Below, piece after piece: positions 36,006-49,200 of a stretch of DNA of 64,000 nt. The DNA comes from Annona cherimola (lineage: Eukaryota > Streptophyta > Magnoliopsida > Magnoliales > Annonaceae): assembly GCA_030490835.1 (NCBI GenBank), contig CM059974.1, forward strand, positions 8,377,501 to 8,441,500, given 5' to 3'. The notes under the pieces are model-generated. The model made no database searches and was not told where the DNA came from. It worked only from the letters and a program-made list of their open reading frames with translations. The position numbers and the translations under genes were made by a program. Within the stretch, counting starts at the first letter, position 1. Each line of letters opens with the position of its first letter.

Positions 36006-37698
36006 TTATCCTTGCTCGTGAGTTTCCTTTTCAATGTTTATGCTTAGAATGCCTAGTAGGATGTGTTGCATAGAACATGAATCTGCTGGGATGAGATTGG
36101 GATTGGCAAAAATGTGCAGTGTACAGCTCACCATAACTTTTGGCATGCCCATCTATGGTTTACAAATCATTTTCAGTGCAAAATATGCATCACCAATGTG
36201 CAAAAGTGGGTGGGACGAGATATTTCTCATGCTCTTCATGACTAATTAACACCTGTGGGTCGGATGGATTTGCATGTAAAATCAGATCCTTGCATTAGAT
36301 TTTGACACCAAGTTCAGACTGACATCGAGATTTTGTATATAAATATAAAATATTCATAAGATCAGCATGGGAAGGCATTGCATACCCTGAGGTAGGGCTC
36401 TTACCCTTGGTGTTGTGGGTTTGAGTCCTGGAAATGACCTTCCCAGTTTTCATAAATTAATGACTCCACATTGGTGGGAACACCTATTTGTAACAGCTAC
36501 ATGAGTGGGTGAGAGTGCTCAAAATATCCATATAGTTTTACTCGGCCTGGTTGAGTTGCATGATGCCTTTTCTGTCTGATTTGCAGGCCCTTGATACATT
36601 CAACACAGCAGTTGTATCTCCTATATACTATGTAATGTTTACTTCACTAACCATTCTGGCCAGTGTCATCATGTTCAAGGTAATTTTCTCTGGTGGGAAT
36701 GCTCTGATTTCTTGGTTCTTCTTCTCGCCACCAGCCACTAACATTTATTGTTGCCTTTGCCTTCCATGGCCCTCTAAAGTGGGTCATATGCATTCTTCGA
36801 GAGTATCTACTGTGATCCATTTTCTTTTGGTTCTGTGCCTCAATGCATTTGACACATCCAATTTTGTCTGCCCTCCCTAAATCTCCTTCTCCATTGTTTT
36901 TATTCTTGGAAAAAATATTGTTTGTCATTTAGAAAAAATCAAATGCTTCTTCCATGATAACAACCATTGAGAAGATGTTAATAGGTTCTTCAGCTCTTTG
37001 ACATTCAGTTGTTTTCAAGAGAATAATCACTCCTATGACTTTTAATGCCTCACTTGCCTGTCTTACTTCACCAGGACTGGGACCGGCAAAATCCAACACA
37101 GATTGTGACAGAGATGTGCGGATTTGTAACAATCCTTTCTGGTACATTTCTGCTCCACAAAACGAAGGACATGAGTGATGGTATGTTTCCTAGCTTTTGT
37201 ATGTTTTCAATTTTTTGAGAAATTATGGAGTTCCAATTTGTGGTGTGAGGACTTGTATGGGCCTTGATGTGTTGAAACCTAGAAGTGATCTGTGGTTCTG
37301 GCATGGAAAATATATGTCCAAGTGACTTTGCTCCAGATCACCATGTATCTAGTCGTTGCTTGCTAATTAAAAGAGGAAAGATTTTCCTTTCTTTGAGGTT
37401 AGTGAGACTTCCTCATCAGACTCGTATCTGATGTTTCATTGTCTCACTACCCAAGTTCTTTTCCTATTCCTACTAGATGAGGTTCAATGAATGAAACGGT
37501 AGTCCTGACATTTGTTTCTGTAGCGTCGATGTTTCAATAGGAAGGTTGAATGTTTGGCACTGATCATCTCATCTGATCTGTACAGGTTTGAGTCAATCCA
37601 TATCCGTTCGTCTACCTAAGCATGCCAATGATGAGGATGGCTTTGTTACTGAAGGCATTCCTTTGAGGTGTCAAGATTCGTTGCGGCCAATCCAATAA
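31259..37698 (+). CDS. Probable magnesium transporter, NIPA family (DUF803)
   Basis: Exons 31259-31424, 33064-33120, 35124-35214, 35285-35445, 35588-35715, 35813-35950, 36587-36679, 37075-37180 and 37586-37698 give 350 residues, a usual plant NIPA length. All introns have GT/AG ends and phases match. The N-terminus MSSDNVKGLVLALSSSVFIGASFIVKKKGLKKA is the family's first membrane helix. Further signatures are [136 protein letters not shown] and FLLHKTKDM. About nine helices are expected. NIPA proteins transport Mg2+; plant members are placed in endosomal or plasma membrane, and substrate here is by family inference. The hydrophilic tail ends near residue 350. Introns carry a minisatellite, MITEs and a possible SINE. 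Confidence 0.95.
31780..31919 (+). repeat. 35-bp minisatellite, four copies, in NIPA intron 1
   Basis: Units begin at 31780, 31815, 31850 and 31885, an exact 35-bp period. Each has the pattern TTTGCTGCTTAGGCAACGCATGAATGGA with a variable GATTCTGG or GGCTGGG end. The units differ from each other at several positions, so the array is imperfect but clear. Confidence 0.88.
32456..32746 (+). mobile_element. Tourist-like MITE with TCA target duplication, NIPA intron 1
   Basis: The terminal inverted repeats are GGGTGTGTTTGGTTGGGG and CCCCAAACAAACACACCG. TCA flanks both ends (32453-32455 and 32747-32749). The 291-bp interior is AT-rich and non-coding and matches the copy at 63069 almost base for base over most of its length, with small indels. 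Confidence 0.88.
34215..34409 (+). mobile_element. GTGTGTTT-family MITE, shortened, NIPA intron 2
   Basis: It starts GGGTGTGTTTAAGAATG and ends GATTGCCAAACACATAG. Internal landmarks AATAATGTAATATGACAGAGGTAATGATGATG and AATAAAGTTAAAATGGATAGAGTAGTTG match the family, but about 90 bp of the 3' half is missing. Confidence 0.7.
35969..36003 (+). repeat. CT microsatellite, NIPA intron 6
   Basis: About fifteen CT units just after the exon ending at 35950, close enough to the splice donor to sit within its intronic flank. Confidence 0.85.
36370..36520 (+). repeat. Possible tRNA-derived SINE, NIPA intron 6
   Basis: CCTGAGGTAGGGCTCTTACCC resembles an A-box region, and GGGTTTGAGTCCTGG at about 36417-36431 is a good B box. 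A body with AATGACTCCACATTGGTGGG and GAGTGGGTGAGAG follows. No clear A tail or duplication was found. Confidence 0.4.
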
Positions 37699-40648
37699 CG
37701 CATTCACATCATCTTGGGCCCCAGCATTTACATGCTTTGGGGCTCTCTCGGCCATCGCTGCCACATACATCTTCCATATTCTATTATTCTTTTTTCTTCA
37801 TGCTCCCGTTTGGAAGGGGAGACGAGAGCCACAAGTGGGACTAATGTTAACAGTCCACGTTGGATTTTGTGTTGTAATTGTTCATTTTTGGTGGTGTTTC
37901 ATGCCCATTTAGTATTCAATGTTAGATTAGGTCTCAGTAGTTTATTGTAAGATTCGTTTGTAAAGTTGAGGAAAGTGATTCATTTTTATAACATGAGAGA
38001 CTTGAAGCATTCACCATTACATACCTCCCTATATACTAGTGGATTTAATTTTAGAGGTCATGATTTTCTTGGAAAGCTTTTTACGGTGTTTCTAGTTGAG
38101 CCGCAATCAATTTCAGTGATTGTCACTTTACGCGTGCCCGTGGTTGCATTTTGATTCATGTCCGAAAACCAGTTTCCCCTCTTGATGTGGGAAATGGTGT
38201 GAATTGAAAAGGAGAATATTTTGAAAAATATGTGATTAATAGGGATAGAGATATAGTTGGAATAAATAGGTTTGTTGGAGGTAGTTGGTAGCAGAAATAA
38301 TTAAAATGTAGGAGTAAAAATGAAAAAAATAGTGTAATGGATGGAGCAACTATTGGCCTCACGAAACAGAATCTCATCCTTTGCTTCTATCTTTCACTCT
38401 TGCCCATTCCCGAACGTCTCCTGAGAAAGGGCTGTAAGAACATTCCACCACTACTCTTGACACTGGAATCTGGAAGTGAATCTAAATATATCTCGGAAGC
38501 TCTTGGATTACTTGCATCGGCATGTGAGGCATGAAATTCATACCTGGACTCTCACTTCTGAAAGATACATAATAAGATGTATAACTTTTTTTTTTTTCAG
38601 AAAAAAAAAGGATTACAATGGAGACCACTTATTTAAAGTTGTAATCAAGACCCATGCACCTGCACGTGTGTGCATGTCATAGCCATGCCCTGGTTGACAA
38701 TAAAATGTATACCGTAGAGACTTGGGTTTCAACTACTGTTATAAAGTACTTGCCAATCAAGAATGAGTATAATATCCTTTTAAAAAAAAAGAATGAGTAA
38801 AATAAATACATAAAATAAAATAAAATAAATGTTTTCCAGTTAAAGATGGAGGGGAATGATCGCTTGCGGTTAACCATACAAATATTTTGAATTTTTCATA
38901 TGCTTATGGGCGCCATTTAGGTAAGTCTATTAATTTTTTCAAAATAAAAAGAATGTCGGGCTTTTCATACGCCCGAAACCCATAATTTTTTCAAGTTTGA
39001 AGAAATATAAAAAATGTATATAGATTAGTCAAAAAAATTTTAAAAAATTTGTATAAATTTTTGTAATCGAGGCTCATAAATATATATATAAAAAAAAGGC
39101 CTCATGCAGTTGGACGCGTGGGGATCATTTTTCAAACAAAAAGTACATAAGGTGTTACGACCGCAAAAGCTAAGACGACCCCAATGCACTAGTTTTGTGT
39201 TAGATTCAGTGTAAAAGCTCTGTAAAAAGCCTGAAGAGGTAAAAACGGATCCTTACCAATTTAAAGAAGTAATCATAAAAAAGCTCGTTTATTTATTAAT
39301 CTATATATCCCGGTAGATTAATATCAACCCGTCCTTACAATTCCTGTATTGCTTCCGACTTCAGAGTTCAGACTCAATTGGTGAGCTGTGCCTCTCTCTC
39401 TCTCTCTCTGTATGCGCGTGCGTGTGATATGGTCAACAAGTAAAGCTCCAATAAATAGCAAAAGATCTCACTTATGGCATCTAGATATCAACTATTATTG
39501 TTCATAAGATAAAATCAATGCGCGGCAGGTAAGAAAAATAGACCTAATCTCCAATCTTGAGCCTCAACGAATGAGCTCAACGTGGGTGCTTCGTTTTCTG
39601 AGCACAAAACATGTGGCACCAGCTCAACTCATCAAGGCGTGGACATTGAACCTAACTGTTAGCTTGGGAACTTGAGAAAAATGGCAGCTGCATGGAAGCG
39701 AATGGAGTTAGGCAAACGTATCAACGAAAGGTGGCACGTCCAATTCAAACCTACCCACACCCATTCCCATGTTCCTAGTCATTTTGGCCGGTGAGATTAA
39801 TTTTACCCGCTCACCAGCAGGTGCCATTTTAATACCCATGGCTATCTATATTTTCGGCTGGTGACGGGGAGTGGGCCCAACCAGTTCCCGAATGTGGTAA
39901 CCAAGGCTACTTTTGGGAATTCACATTACCATCCTAATGATTTGCATGGACACATAACAACCTCTGGGAATTGTTTTGGAATGTTCTGATGCATGCCTCA
40001 AATGATGCCTGGACGTGTCTGCCTCTTTTTCTGACGAAGGCAGCGCTTGAGCCGCCCTCCATTCCTAGACAACAATTTCACGGTTAGTAGTCCACACCAG
40101 ATGACCCACCATGACAGCGTTCCTGATGAGACTGGCTAGATTAAGAACCCCCCCACAATCGAATCCGTCACAAGCCACTTGGGCCCCGCCAGAGCAGAAT
40201 TTTTCCAGCCCCTTGATTTTGCCCTTAATTAGCTTGGCCACCTTGCATGGATCATGAATGCCTACAACGGGTTTTCTGAGGTGAGTACTGCTGCCTGATC
40301 AGTTTCTAACCGTTGGATGGCGTGACACCAAGGCTCAACGGCTAGTTTTTAAATGTTGGGGTGGTGGCGTGGTGGGAATTGTCGCTCTCAGGGAACTAAA
40401 TGAGCAGGAGACGGATCTAGAGACTCCCATTGCCCCCGGGGAATCCGGCGGTAGATGAGACGTCCAACCACCATGACAACGAAAATTTGAATTACGTGGG
40501 CCTCACACTCTTCCACCCCTCCTGGTCCCACCGTCGATAAAAACTCACTTCCCCCACTGTGCTTGAATCTCCCAGTTTCTAGGAGAAGCACACCACCCCC
40601 CCAAGAAAAAACAAAGCTGGAGAAGAACTAGAAACAGATCAGCTAGTG
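37699..40648. other. Intergenic after the NIPA gene
   Basis: 37699-38150 is probably the NIPA 3' untranslated region and its end. 38180-38340 carries internal similarity to the GTGTGTTT MITE family. 38760-39110 is AT-rich. From about 39540 the DNA is less AT-rich and leads into the promoter of the next plus-strand gene. No supported gene. Confidence 0.4.
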
Positions 40649-41248
40649 ATGATCGAACAGCCGCCAGTTTCCGAAGACTTCACGTTCCCCACGCTTCCAC
40701 ACGACAGCTCTCCACCCAATTTCGGGTTCCCCACTTTCACTGCCTCTTCTTCTGCTTGGCGTCTTCCACCCACTCTTCCCAATTTCAGCCATGTAGGTTC
40801 AGAGCTAGATCATGATATCAGGGAAGAAGCCCAGAAGCAGAAGCCATTATTGTTAGCCGAGGATGGAAAGAAAGAGGGTAGCTTGCCAAGAGACATGGAT
40901 TTTTTTTCCTCTGACAACCTTGATGACGACTCCGAAGTGAGTTCTGTTGATGGTGAGGAGAAGATGGACATGCTTTGGGAAGATTTCAATGACGAATTGG
41001 GCCGTCTACCGTCTTGGTGCGCAAGCGAGGTGGGGAAGAGAAATGGGTCCTTAAAGGACTGGGTAATCAATGCCGAATCAAAGGCGGATTCTGCTCGGAT
41101 GGCGGAAGTCGGGCACTCCAAGGCCCTGAAGGTATCCAAAAATGCTTGTTTGCTTCATCATGGAAGGCCAAACTTCTTCGTGATATTGAGGGTCTTGAAG
41201 AAGCTCTTCTTGCTGCGTCATAGCTCTCATAGTCCTAAACGCCCGTGA
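40649..41248 (+). CDS. Uncharacterised plant protein with MDMLWEDFNDEL motif
   Basis: A single-exon frame of 199 residues. The N-terminal ~50 residues are rich in Pro, Ser, Phe and Thr and look disordered. A Ser/Asp/Glu-rich stretch (about 84-105) precedes the motif MDMLWEDFNDEL at about 106-117. A basic, hydrophobic C-terminal segment (about 175-192, VILRVLKKLFLLRHSSHS) could be an amphipathic or membrane-associated helix. I have a general impression of small plant proteins with a similar motif and a KLFLLHN-like tail, but I know of no assigned function. Codon use and GC content stand out from the flanks, supporting a real gene. The ATG at 40649 lies about 75 bases after a pyrimidine-rich leader. 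Confidence 0.75.
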   Translation: MIEQPPVSEDFTFPTLPHDSSPPNFGFPTFTASSSAWRLPPTLPNFSHVGSELDHDIREEAQKQKPLLLAEDGKKEGSLPRDMDFFSSDNLDDDSEVSSVDGEEKMDMLWEDFNDELGRLPSWCASEVGKRNGSLKDWVINAESKADSARMAEVGHSKALKVSKNACLLHHGRPNFFVILRVLKKLFLLRHSSHSPKRP

Positions 41249-44200
41249 GCCATGACGAGCTGAAATTTCCATGCCGTTTCAAAAGCAGAGACGTTGAAGA
41301 CATGAATTACAAGACACCTTGCGACGCAAGTGCGAGATCAGTACATCCATCTAGTCGTGAACTTCATGGAGATGCTAATTTAGATTGCGAGACCATGTTT
41401 TGTGCTATTCCCAACGCTTTTGGTGCAAATTACTAGCTGTAGCATTTGGTCGTGGTAATTATATAAGCTTGCCTTCTGAAAGGTAGTATAAATATTTGTA
41501 CATGATGGGGGAATCATATGATTGATATACCTAGCTTTCTTCTTCTTAGACAGTGGAAAACCATATGCTTGAATTAGTTCAATGAATGTATACTACCCTT
41601 GTGATTTTGAGATGTCCAACAGGTGGCCAAATCTTCTACCATGTAAACTTCTATTTCTTTTCTAATAATTCACCCTATTAGATTTCTGCTAGTTTTCCTC
41701 AATACTTCTTTTCTTCAATTTTTGCGTGGAAATTTTCTTCTTTACAGTTCACATTCGGCCAGAAAATCATGTAGAAAAAGGCTATAAAAGCATTCAGTTA
41801 AATTTCCAAGTATTATGCATAAAAAAAAAAAAAAAAAAAAGTCGCCAATTATCTCAACATTCATCGTTTTATCCAAACGGATTGTATGGGACGAAAGTAT
41901 TTTCTAAAAATGTTTTTGAGACGAAACATTGAATTGTTCAAATTCTGTAAGATTATAATTATCGAAGGGGCCCCAATTGCTGAAGATGGAGGAATTTTTT
42001 AGTTCAGTAATTTGAAAAGAGTGGCAGCCAAAGGATGACTGATCTGGTCCACAATGATACCCATGAACCATGAAAAGGTGCACATTTTCAAACAGAACTT
42101 AATAACCATACTTTGCACCCTCAAAAAAGTAGTCCTATTTGTTGAAAAAAAATTTGAATTTTGTTTCGCTAAATCTGGAACCAAAAGCTGAAAAGCAGCG
42201 GCAGGGTAAAGAAAAAAGTTTTTCCCCGTCTTAGTTACCTTTTTCAGAGCCATTGGGTGTGCCAACAAGCATGATGAAGAAAGAAGAAATTTGAATTTGT
42301 CATGGTTGATCTTTCCGCCATTGGATCTGATGTGATGATGAGATCTGAAGTGGCTATAATCATTTCTTCCGGCTGAAAAATGCTGAAATCCAAATGACAA
42401 GTGGCATGTTCATCACGAAGGCATCTGAATTTCATCTTCCCAACCAGTCCAGCGTTGAAATTTTCAAAATTAATTAGACACTTATTTTTATTACAAAATT
42501 TTTAATATCACTGTCAAGTAATGGTTTTGAATTGTCTTCTATTATTTGGGTCCCTTTTTCAATGTCTCGTAGTCATGAATTTACCAGTATGATTGTGGTC
42601 TTTCTCGTCTTGAGCTTGAGAGGAAAGAGAGTATTTGACTGTTTCAGATGGATGTGGCGTGATCAGTTTCAAGACCAGGTCTCGTGCTTCAGTCCGTGAA
42701 ATAAATCAATGCGATGTGTATATTCGTTACATACAAATAAACCTCTAGATGAATGACATTAATAAGCTATCTCATATCCACCTTTGCTCAAGTTTCTCTC
42801 TCTACTCAAGTTTTCTCTCTGCAATTATTGTACGTTTCTTTTCATTCGAGCAAGATAAAGTCATATCATATTATCATCTTTAGCGTTTGCGATTAACCTT
42901 ATGTACTGCCTGTGATTGGGTGATAATCAGGTTCGGTTTATTGTATCTTAAGGACAGATTGACATAACCGTAAAGCCGCTGTAATATTTGGATTTCCCCC
43001 CTTGTGCTCCAACACGCGGGTGGCCCAAAAATCGCCAGCTGCCCGAATCACACACATGGAGTTTGAAGTGGAAGAAAAGCTTTATCAGAAACCGAGGTCC
43101 TCAAGACAAGTTCAAATGAGTTGGTAGGTTAATTAAAAACATGGGGAGTGTGCCCTATCAAATGGGGAATCTCAGTGAAATTTCTATGTCATCTAGGCTC
43201 TTGAATACGATATATGAGGATGAAAAAAGTGCATCTTGGATACTTTAATTGTCTGATTTTCCAATGGGTAAATGGTGAACAGATGAGATGATGCTTTCGA
43301 GTGTTGTCTTAGGAAGGAAGTCACCATCACAACTGGTTGGATGGACGTTTCGAAAGAAAGAAAGAAAGAAAGGCAGGCTTGTGGCAGAATATAAAGCGAG
43401 AGGGGTGGCTAGATTAGTGGTGGCCTAAGGGAGCGGGGAAAGAGTTGGTATGGTAACCTAGAGGTGCATGATTACATAGAGGGAAAGGGAAGGAATAACT
43501 CAAACCTGAGTCTTGCAGCTTTAGTGTTGACTAGACCCACGTGGATGGTAGAAGAACAAAAGACGCGGAGGGAGCCACCATCATCATGAAATCATAATCT
43601 AACCGGCCACAGTTTCACATGTTTTAGTTTAGGAAAATTCCTGAATATACTCACCATAATTTCTCATATCTCATATATTTTTAAAAATTCCATTTTCATC
43701 AAAATTCCTCTCATATCCGAGACTTTAGACTTAGTTAAGTACAGATTGAATTTCTAATTTTTTTTTTCTTTTAACCCCCAAATTAACCATCTAAGCGTGA
43801 ATGTGATAATATGGTGCTTCATCGTCTTCTCCAAGGTGCGCATGACCATGGTTGCTTTATTTTGAACACATTGCAGGTAGCTTTTATAATTAGATCCAGC
43901 GATGATGCACAATCGCCTCAGATTTAGTTATAAGCAGCAACCTAAGCCTTACCGGCAACTACTATTCCACTTCCAACGTGGGATTCGACGACAGAACCCA
44001 AATAATTCTTCCACCATTTTCTAAAATTCTTTTTGCTATGAATCTAGCCTTGAAAGTCGAAATTGAAGGGTTGCTGCTCCAAATTCAGTGGTGACAGCCT
44101 TTGCCATCCGAGCTGACCTCACCTGCATCATCTCTATGCCGTCAATCAACAAACCATCATTGCCTTTGTCACTGTCCCAAAATCCGGTAGATCATATCCG

Positions 44201-46095
44201 CTCAAATTTGACGAAGCTTTGTGCTAATCGACTAAAGCCCATTACTATGGCTCTTGCAAACTACGCACTCACCTTCCCTGTGTTAGCAAGTAGAAAAATC
44301 CACCACTAATATGCACCCATGGCTGCCATTTCAGTTGCAACAGCCCAAAGTGATGCATGCCAAATCCAATGTCCAGAAAACCCAAGCTTTCAACCAATTG
44401 ATCATGCCAACTATCTTTCCTCAACTAGATATCAAAATCACCTACAATTGTTTGATCTCTATCTTCCTCTTGTAAGTCTTGTCCAATAAAAAATTACCCA
44501 CCATGAAATCTAATTTCGGCAACCAACATCATTGAAAAAAAAATTTGCCTCAGTAGGAGAAAAGCTCTCATTTCCTTTCTATTGTTGATCATCAATTTTT
44601 GCATATACAGATCACACACTAGTCACCGCGCTATCGAGATGGAGTGCGGTGAGTTGGATGGCATAGTGGTTGAATAAGGTGGTTAAGATATAAGCATATG
44701 GTCATTTTAATAACTTCATGTATAACATTATGTTATACATAACATTAGTTAGGGAGGCACGTGACGAAATGCTTATAAGAGATATTTTAGATAAACTTCA
44801 TGAATATTAGAGAATTTTTTGAAAATTTATGAATATATAAGAAATTAGGGTAAAAATTCATGAATATATTTGAAAATTCCCTTTTAATTTATAGTGTTGC
44901 TAAAAAATATATGAATTAGAATCTTTTATGAGTCATACTGGCTTCAAAATACATAATCATATAGATTGTGAAAAACATTAGAATATATTTATAAATGCAT
45001 TAAAATTTTACAATAGTTTATAGAATCATTTAACTACTCTATGAAAGTAATCTCTTTTAATTATACTTTAGGGCTATAGGGCTATCATGCTCCATTAAAT
45101 AACCTTCTGATACATAGTAAAAGATATTCAAAATAACCAAACAAAAGATAATGATTATAAACTACTAGGTTGTTACTTAACTGTCACTTGCTTTTATTTT
45201 TGAAATTTTTTTTTAAAATTTAAATAATTTATACTGTTCTTCTATGTGCATATGTTTATATGATGCTACAATTCACTTTGACTATAAATTTATATATAAA
45301 TATTTAATATCATTTAAGAGTAGATATGAATGGTTAAAATTTGAAAACAAACACATAGTATATAAAAGTTTCAGATGAGAGTGAATTTAGACATCATAAC
45401 ATATGGGTAAAACAGTGACAAAAAATTGTATAAAAATGAAAGTAATATGATATGATAGATGTAATGATTAAATATAAAAATGAAAACAAAAAAATAAGGT
45501 AATTATAAGGAAAGACATGAATAAATTTTAAACGTGAATAAAGTAGTTAGAATATTAATAATTATTTAAAAGGCTGAAACTAAATTAAATAAAAATAATT
45601 TGAATGTACGAATCTGCAAGTTGTTATCTAGGAAAGAGGTACAAACATCTTTATGTGTTTGATTAAAAATATGAAAATTATATTGATTTATGATTTAGAT
45701 TTTACCAGTAATAAAATGGATTAAGATTTTATAAAGTAATACTGGGTCAAGAATTTTCAGCCAAGCCCATAGCTGGAGGCCTTAAATTTTTTTTTTTTTT
45801 TCCCTGATGAGCTGGAGGCTGGCGCCACAGCTCACAGCTGATGCTGGTTTGCAAAAGCCTGACGCTAGGCTTTCATGCCCGCACGTGTTGCCAGTTGGCC
45901 TACGGCCAGGCATACGAGGCCTTAATTAATTAGGCCCGCTGATGAAGTCGGCATCTGATTCCCACGATTCAGTTTAAGCCTCGCGCGCATCAACCAACTA
46001 CTCTCTCTTCTCTCAACGGCTGGGGGTTTAGGGTTTTAGCTAGCTGATTTTTCCTCTGCAGGACTGCCCTAAGACTCTACTTTCTTCCAATTCCA
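41249..46095. other. Intergenic; no supported gene
   Basis: Contains a 20-base A-run (41821-41840), a GAAA microsatellite at about 43353-43372, and AT-rich repeat DNA at 44700-45750, with MITE-family-like internal sequence near 45410-45570. 43800-44650 is more complex and reads like an old transposon fragment, but no enzyme motif could be recognised. GC rises after 45800 into the HISN6 promoter. Confidence 0.4.
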
Positions 46096-46096
46096 G

Positions 46097-46118
46097 GTCT
46101 CTCTCTCTCTCTCTCTCA
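46097..46118 (+). repeat. CT microsatellite in the HISN6 leader or leader intron
   Basis: About ten CT units at 46097-46118. A possible donor (CCAG/GTCTCT) lies directly before it and a possible acceptor (AATGCAG/ATG) at 46230, so this may sit in a 5' leader intron. Confidence 0.6.
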
Positions 46119-46224
46119 GCCTGATTGTTCGGTTTTTGCGCAGTAGGAATTCACTCACTGTGATTCACTTCTTTCGGAAAATTTGATTTTGATTCTTGTT
46201 TTTCTACTTTTGGCTTGAAAATCA

Positions 46225-49200
46225 ATGCAGATGTTAATGGGTGTGCTTGGTGTCTGCGAAATTTCTTCAAGTTGCACGATAGACTGCCGCCCCCGATTTC
46301 GCTCGGGATCGCGGAACTCCTTTTTGCCGACGACTCAGAGTAGTACTTTCCGCCCATCCAGAGGAAATCACCAGTTTTTCTGCTGCATGTCTCCGACTAT
46401 GCCTGTAACAGATGTCGGTGAGTCTAACAATAGATTGAAGGGCGCAGATTTCATTCGGCCCCATTTACGAAAGTTGTCTCCTTATCAGCCCATTTTGCCA
46501 TTTGAGGTACCAACTCCCCTCCATCTTTCATCTTTGTGGTCATAACTAACGAGGAAGAAGAAGTCCTGTGAAAAGAGGATTTTATGATGCCTTGTCGTTT
46601 GCCTTGGGTTTCACCATCCGATGACGAATATTGTATAACTGAAGGATATTTCCCTCAGTTGAACATTTTAAACGGACATATATATTCAGTATACTTCTTT
46701 GGTTGAGGTACCTGGAATTCTAGATCGAATAACTAACGTCAATCATTTTGTAGGTTTTATCTGCAAGGCTTGGAAGGAAGCCTGAGGACATCATCAAGCT
46801 TGATGCAAATGAAAATCCTTATGGCCCACCTCCAGAGGCAAGTTGTTTACTCATCTTCTTCGGTTAATGGATGTTACCTCAAGACTTTTTTGGTAATTAG
46901 TGAATACCCAAACGGGCCATTTAACTTTCTATATCATTTATCGAACTCTTTGAAAATTGTCAGCTGCCTCAATAGAAGCATATCCACCCACGCCCATTAT
47001 TTATTTCTTTCAGTTGAATTCTCAACCTCAAAATCTTTTTTGAATATGGTTGTTTGATGTGCTTATCATTCGTGTAATTAAATTTTGAACAACACTTGGG
47101 TTTTAAGTAGAATTTCCAGATTTTTCTAGGTTGCTGAAGCTTTGGGATCGCTGAAATTTCCTTATGTTTATCCCGACCCTGAGAGCCGTCGCTTACGTGC
47201 TGCCCTTGCTGAAGACTCAGGTCTTGGTTCTGAGTATATACTTGCTGGATGTGGTGCAGATGAGCTTATTGATTTAACCATGAGGTCAGCTTTTTTTCCC
47301 TTCTGATCTACTTCTTCATGCTTTTGTTCAGTTTGGCCGACTTACTAGAAGTTTCTCTTTTCTGCTTTTGGAGCATCTACAGATGTGTGCTTGAACCTGG
47401 TGAAAAGATAGTAGACTGCCCACCAACGTTTACAATGTATGAATTTGATGCAGCAGTTAATGGTGCACTTGTCATTAAGGGTATGTCATAATGGCTTTAT
47501 TTTGCAAGTGACCATTTCAATTTTTTCAGTTTATCAATGCCATCATTTACCAGAATTTGAAATTCCATTGTGTTTGGACTGGAAATGTAGAAATGAAATG
47601 AAAATGCAAATGATGTCAACAAGGGAGGGAATCATATATGAGTAAAGGCAATGGATGGGGAATAATGATCCGAAATATACACAATAGTAAGGGAAAAAAA
47701 CAAAGTTATTCGCAGTGTATATGTATTGGATAACAAATAACACATCAATTTATTGTTTTCATTTGAATTGCATTATCTGCGATGTTCATGTTATCTAAGC
47801 ATGATGTAACAATCCGGGTTTTGTCTTAAGATATACAACTTACAAATTAGTTTATAATTCTACTATTAATTCTTATAATTATCATTATTATTTTGTAGTT
47901 GGAGATATAGTGAAGTGCTCATAGACAATCTATATTCCAATTTCCTTCTATGCAGTGCCAAGAAAGTCAGACTTTAGTTTGGATGTATCTCGCATCATGG
48001 AGGTTGTTGAAAAGGAGAAACCAAAGTGCATATTCTTGACATCTCCAAATAATCCTGATGGGAGGTGTGTTATTAAATTGTTTGCTTTTGTATTATAGCA
48101 TATTTTGAAATTGGGAAAAAAAAAAACCATTGCACCAATTATGAAGAAATACAGCATCAATGCAATGCAATTTTGCTTATTGCTTGATGAATATTGCATG
48201 CTTATAGTATAATTATGGGATCTGAAATGCTATTCGTATGCAGCTTTTTATTTTTTATTTATTATATTTTTATAGTTCTGTCGAGTTTTGATGGTTGGAA
48301 CTATTGAGATACCCATTGTTGTGGGTTTGCTATAAACCAAAAATATAGTGATCTTAGCCACCTTACTGAAAATTCGGTTGTGGAAATGTCTTGTTGTGTT
48401 TGGATGTTTAGGTATTTCTTAGTTGAAGTTCCTATTTTCTGGTTTACTGGTTTTTGAGCCCCTACCAAATTCACAATCATTCTTGGCACATACTATGCAA
48501 AGATACAATTTACTGTTTTTTGCAAATTTGAAAATTCCATGCATTTCAAGACATTCATCTACACTTTCTAGATCCTCATTTTTGAGTCACCTGACTAGGT
48601 TTTTATCATCTGTTCTCATACAGTATAATCAACGACGCAGATTTGTTGAAGATTCTTGATCTACCCATATTGGTTGTTTTGGATGAAGCATACATTGAAT
48701 TCTCTGGATTGGATTCTAAGATGTCATGGGTGAAGAAGCATGAGAACCTAATTGTTCTTCGAACTTTTAGCAAAAGAGCTGGTATGAGTTTAGTCCGGCG
48801 CACTATTTGAACTGCGCAATATAGCTATCCTCTTCTCTAGAACTCAACTGACAATTTGATATGCATCAATTTTTATGTCCTCCAAAGCTACTGAGGGTAT
48901 TTCATCTTGTTATTATTCTCTAGATGAAAAGAATATGCATTGTTGCATTGTTTGTGAGTTGCTGTATACTAAGTTATTTTTCTACCAATTTGTTGAATGT
49001 GTGGGGTTTGTTACCTCTGTTTAATCGGGCAGAGCATCATCATTACCAGATTTTAATTTAGGACAGTAGACTTATTGGTTGTTCCAATTGTTGGAATCAA
49101 TAACTGTCTTTGACTCTATGGCTGATTCTATCTTATTAATTGAGCAATCTCGATGCCGTTTCGGAACCTGGAAGCAGGAAGCAGAACCTAGAAGACAAAT

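Noticed and set aside
41999..42400. A 133-codon minus-strand open frame
   Set aside because: No domain, poor start context, and AT-rich codon use like the surrounding spacer; it is most likely chance.
43800..44650. A decayed retrotransposon coding region
   Set aside because: The base composition is more complex than the flanks, but no reverse transcriptase, integrase or protease motif is readable in any frame and no long terminal repeats were seen.
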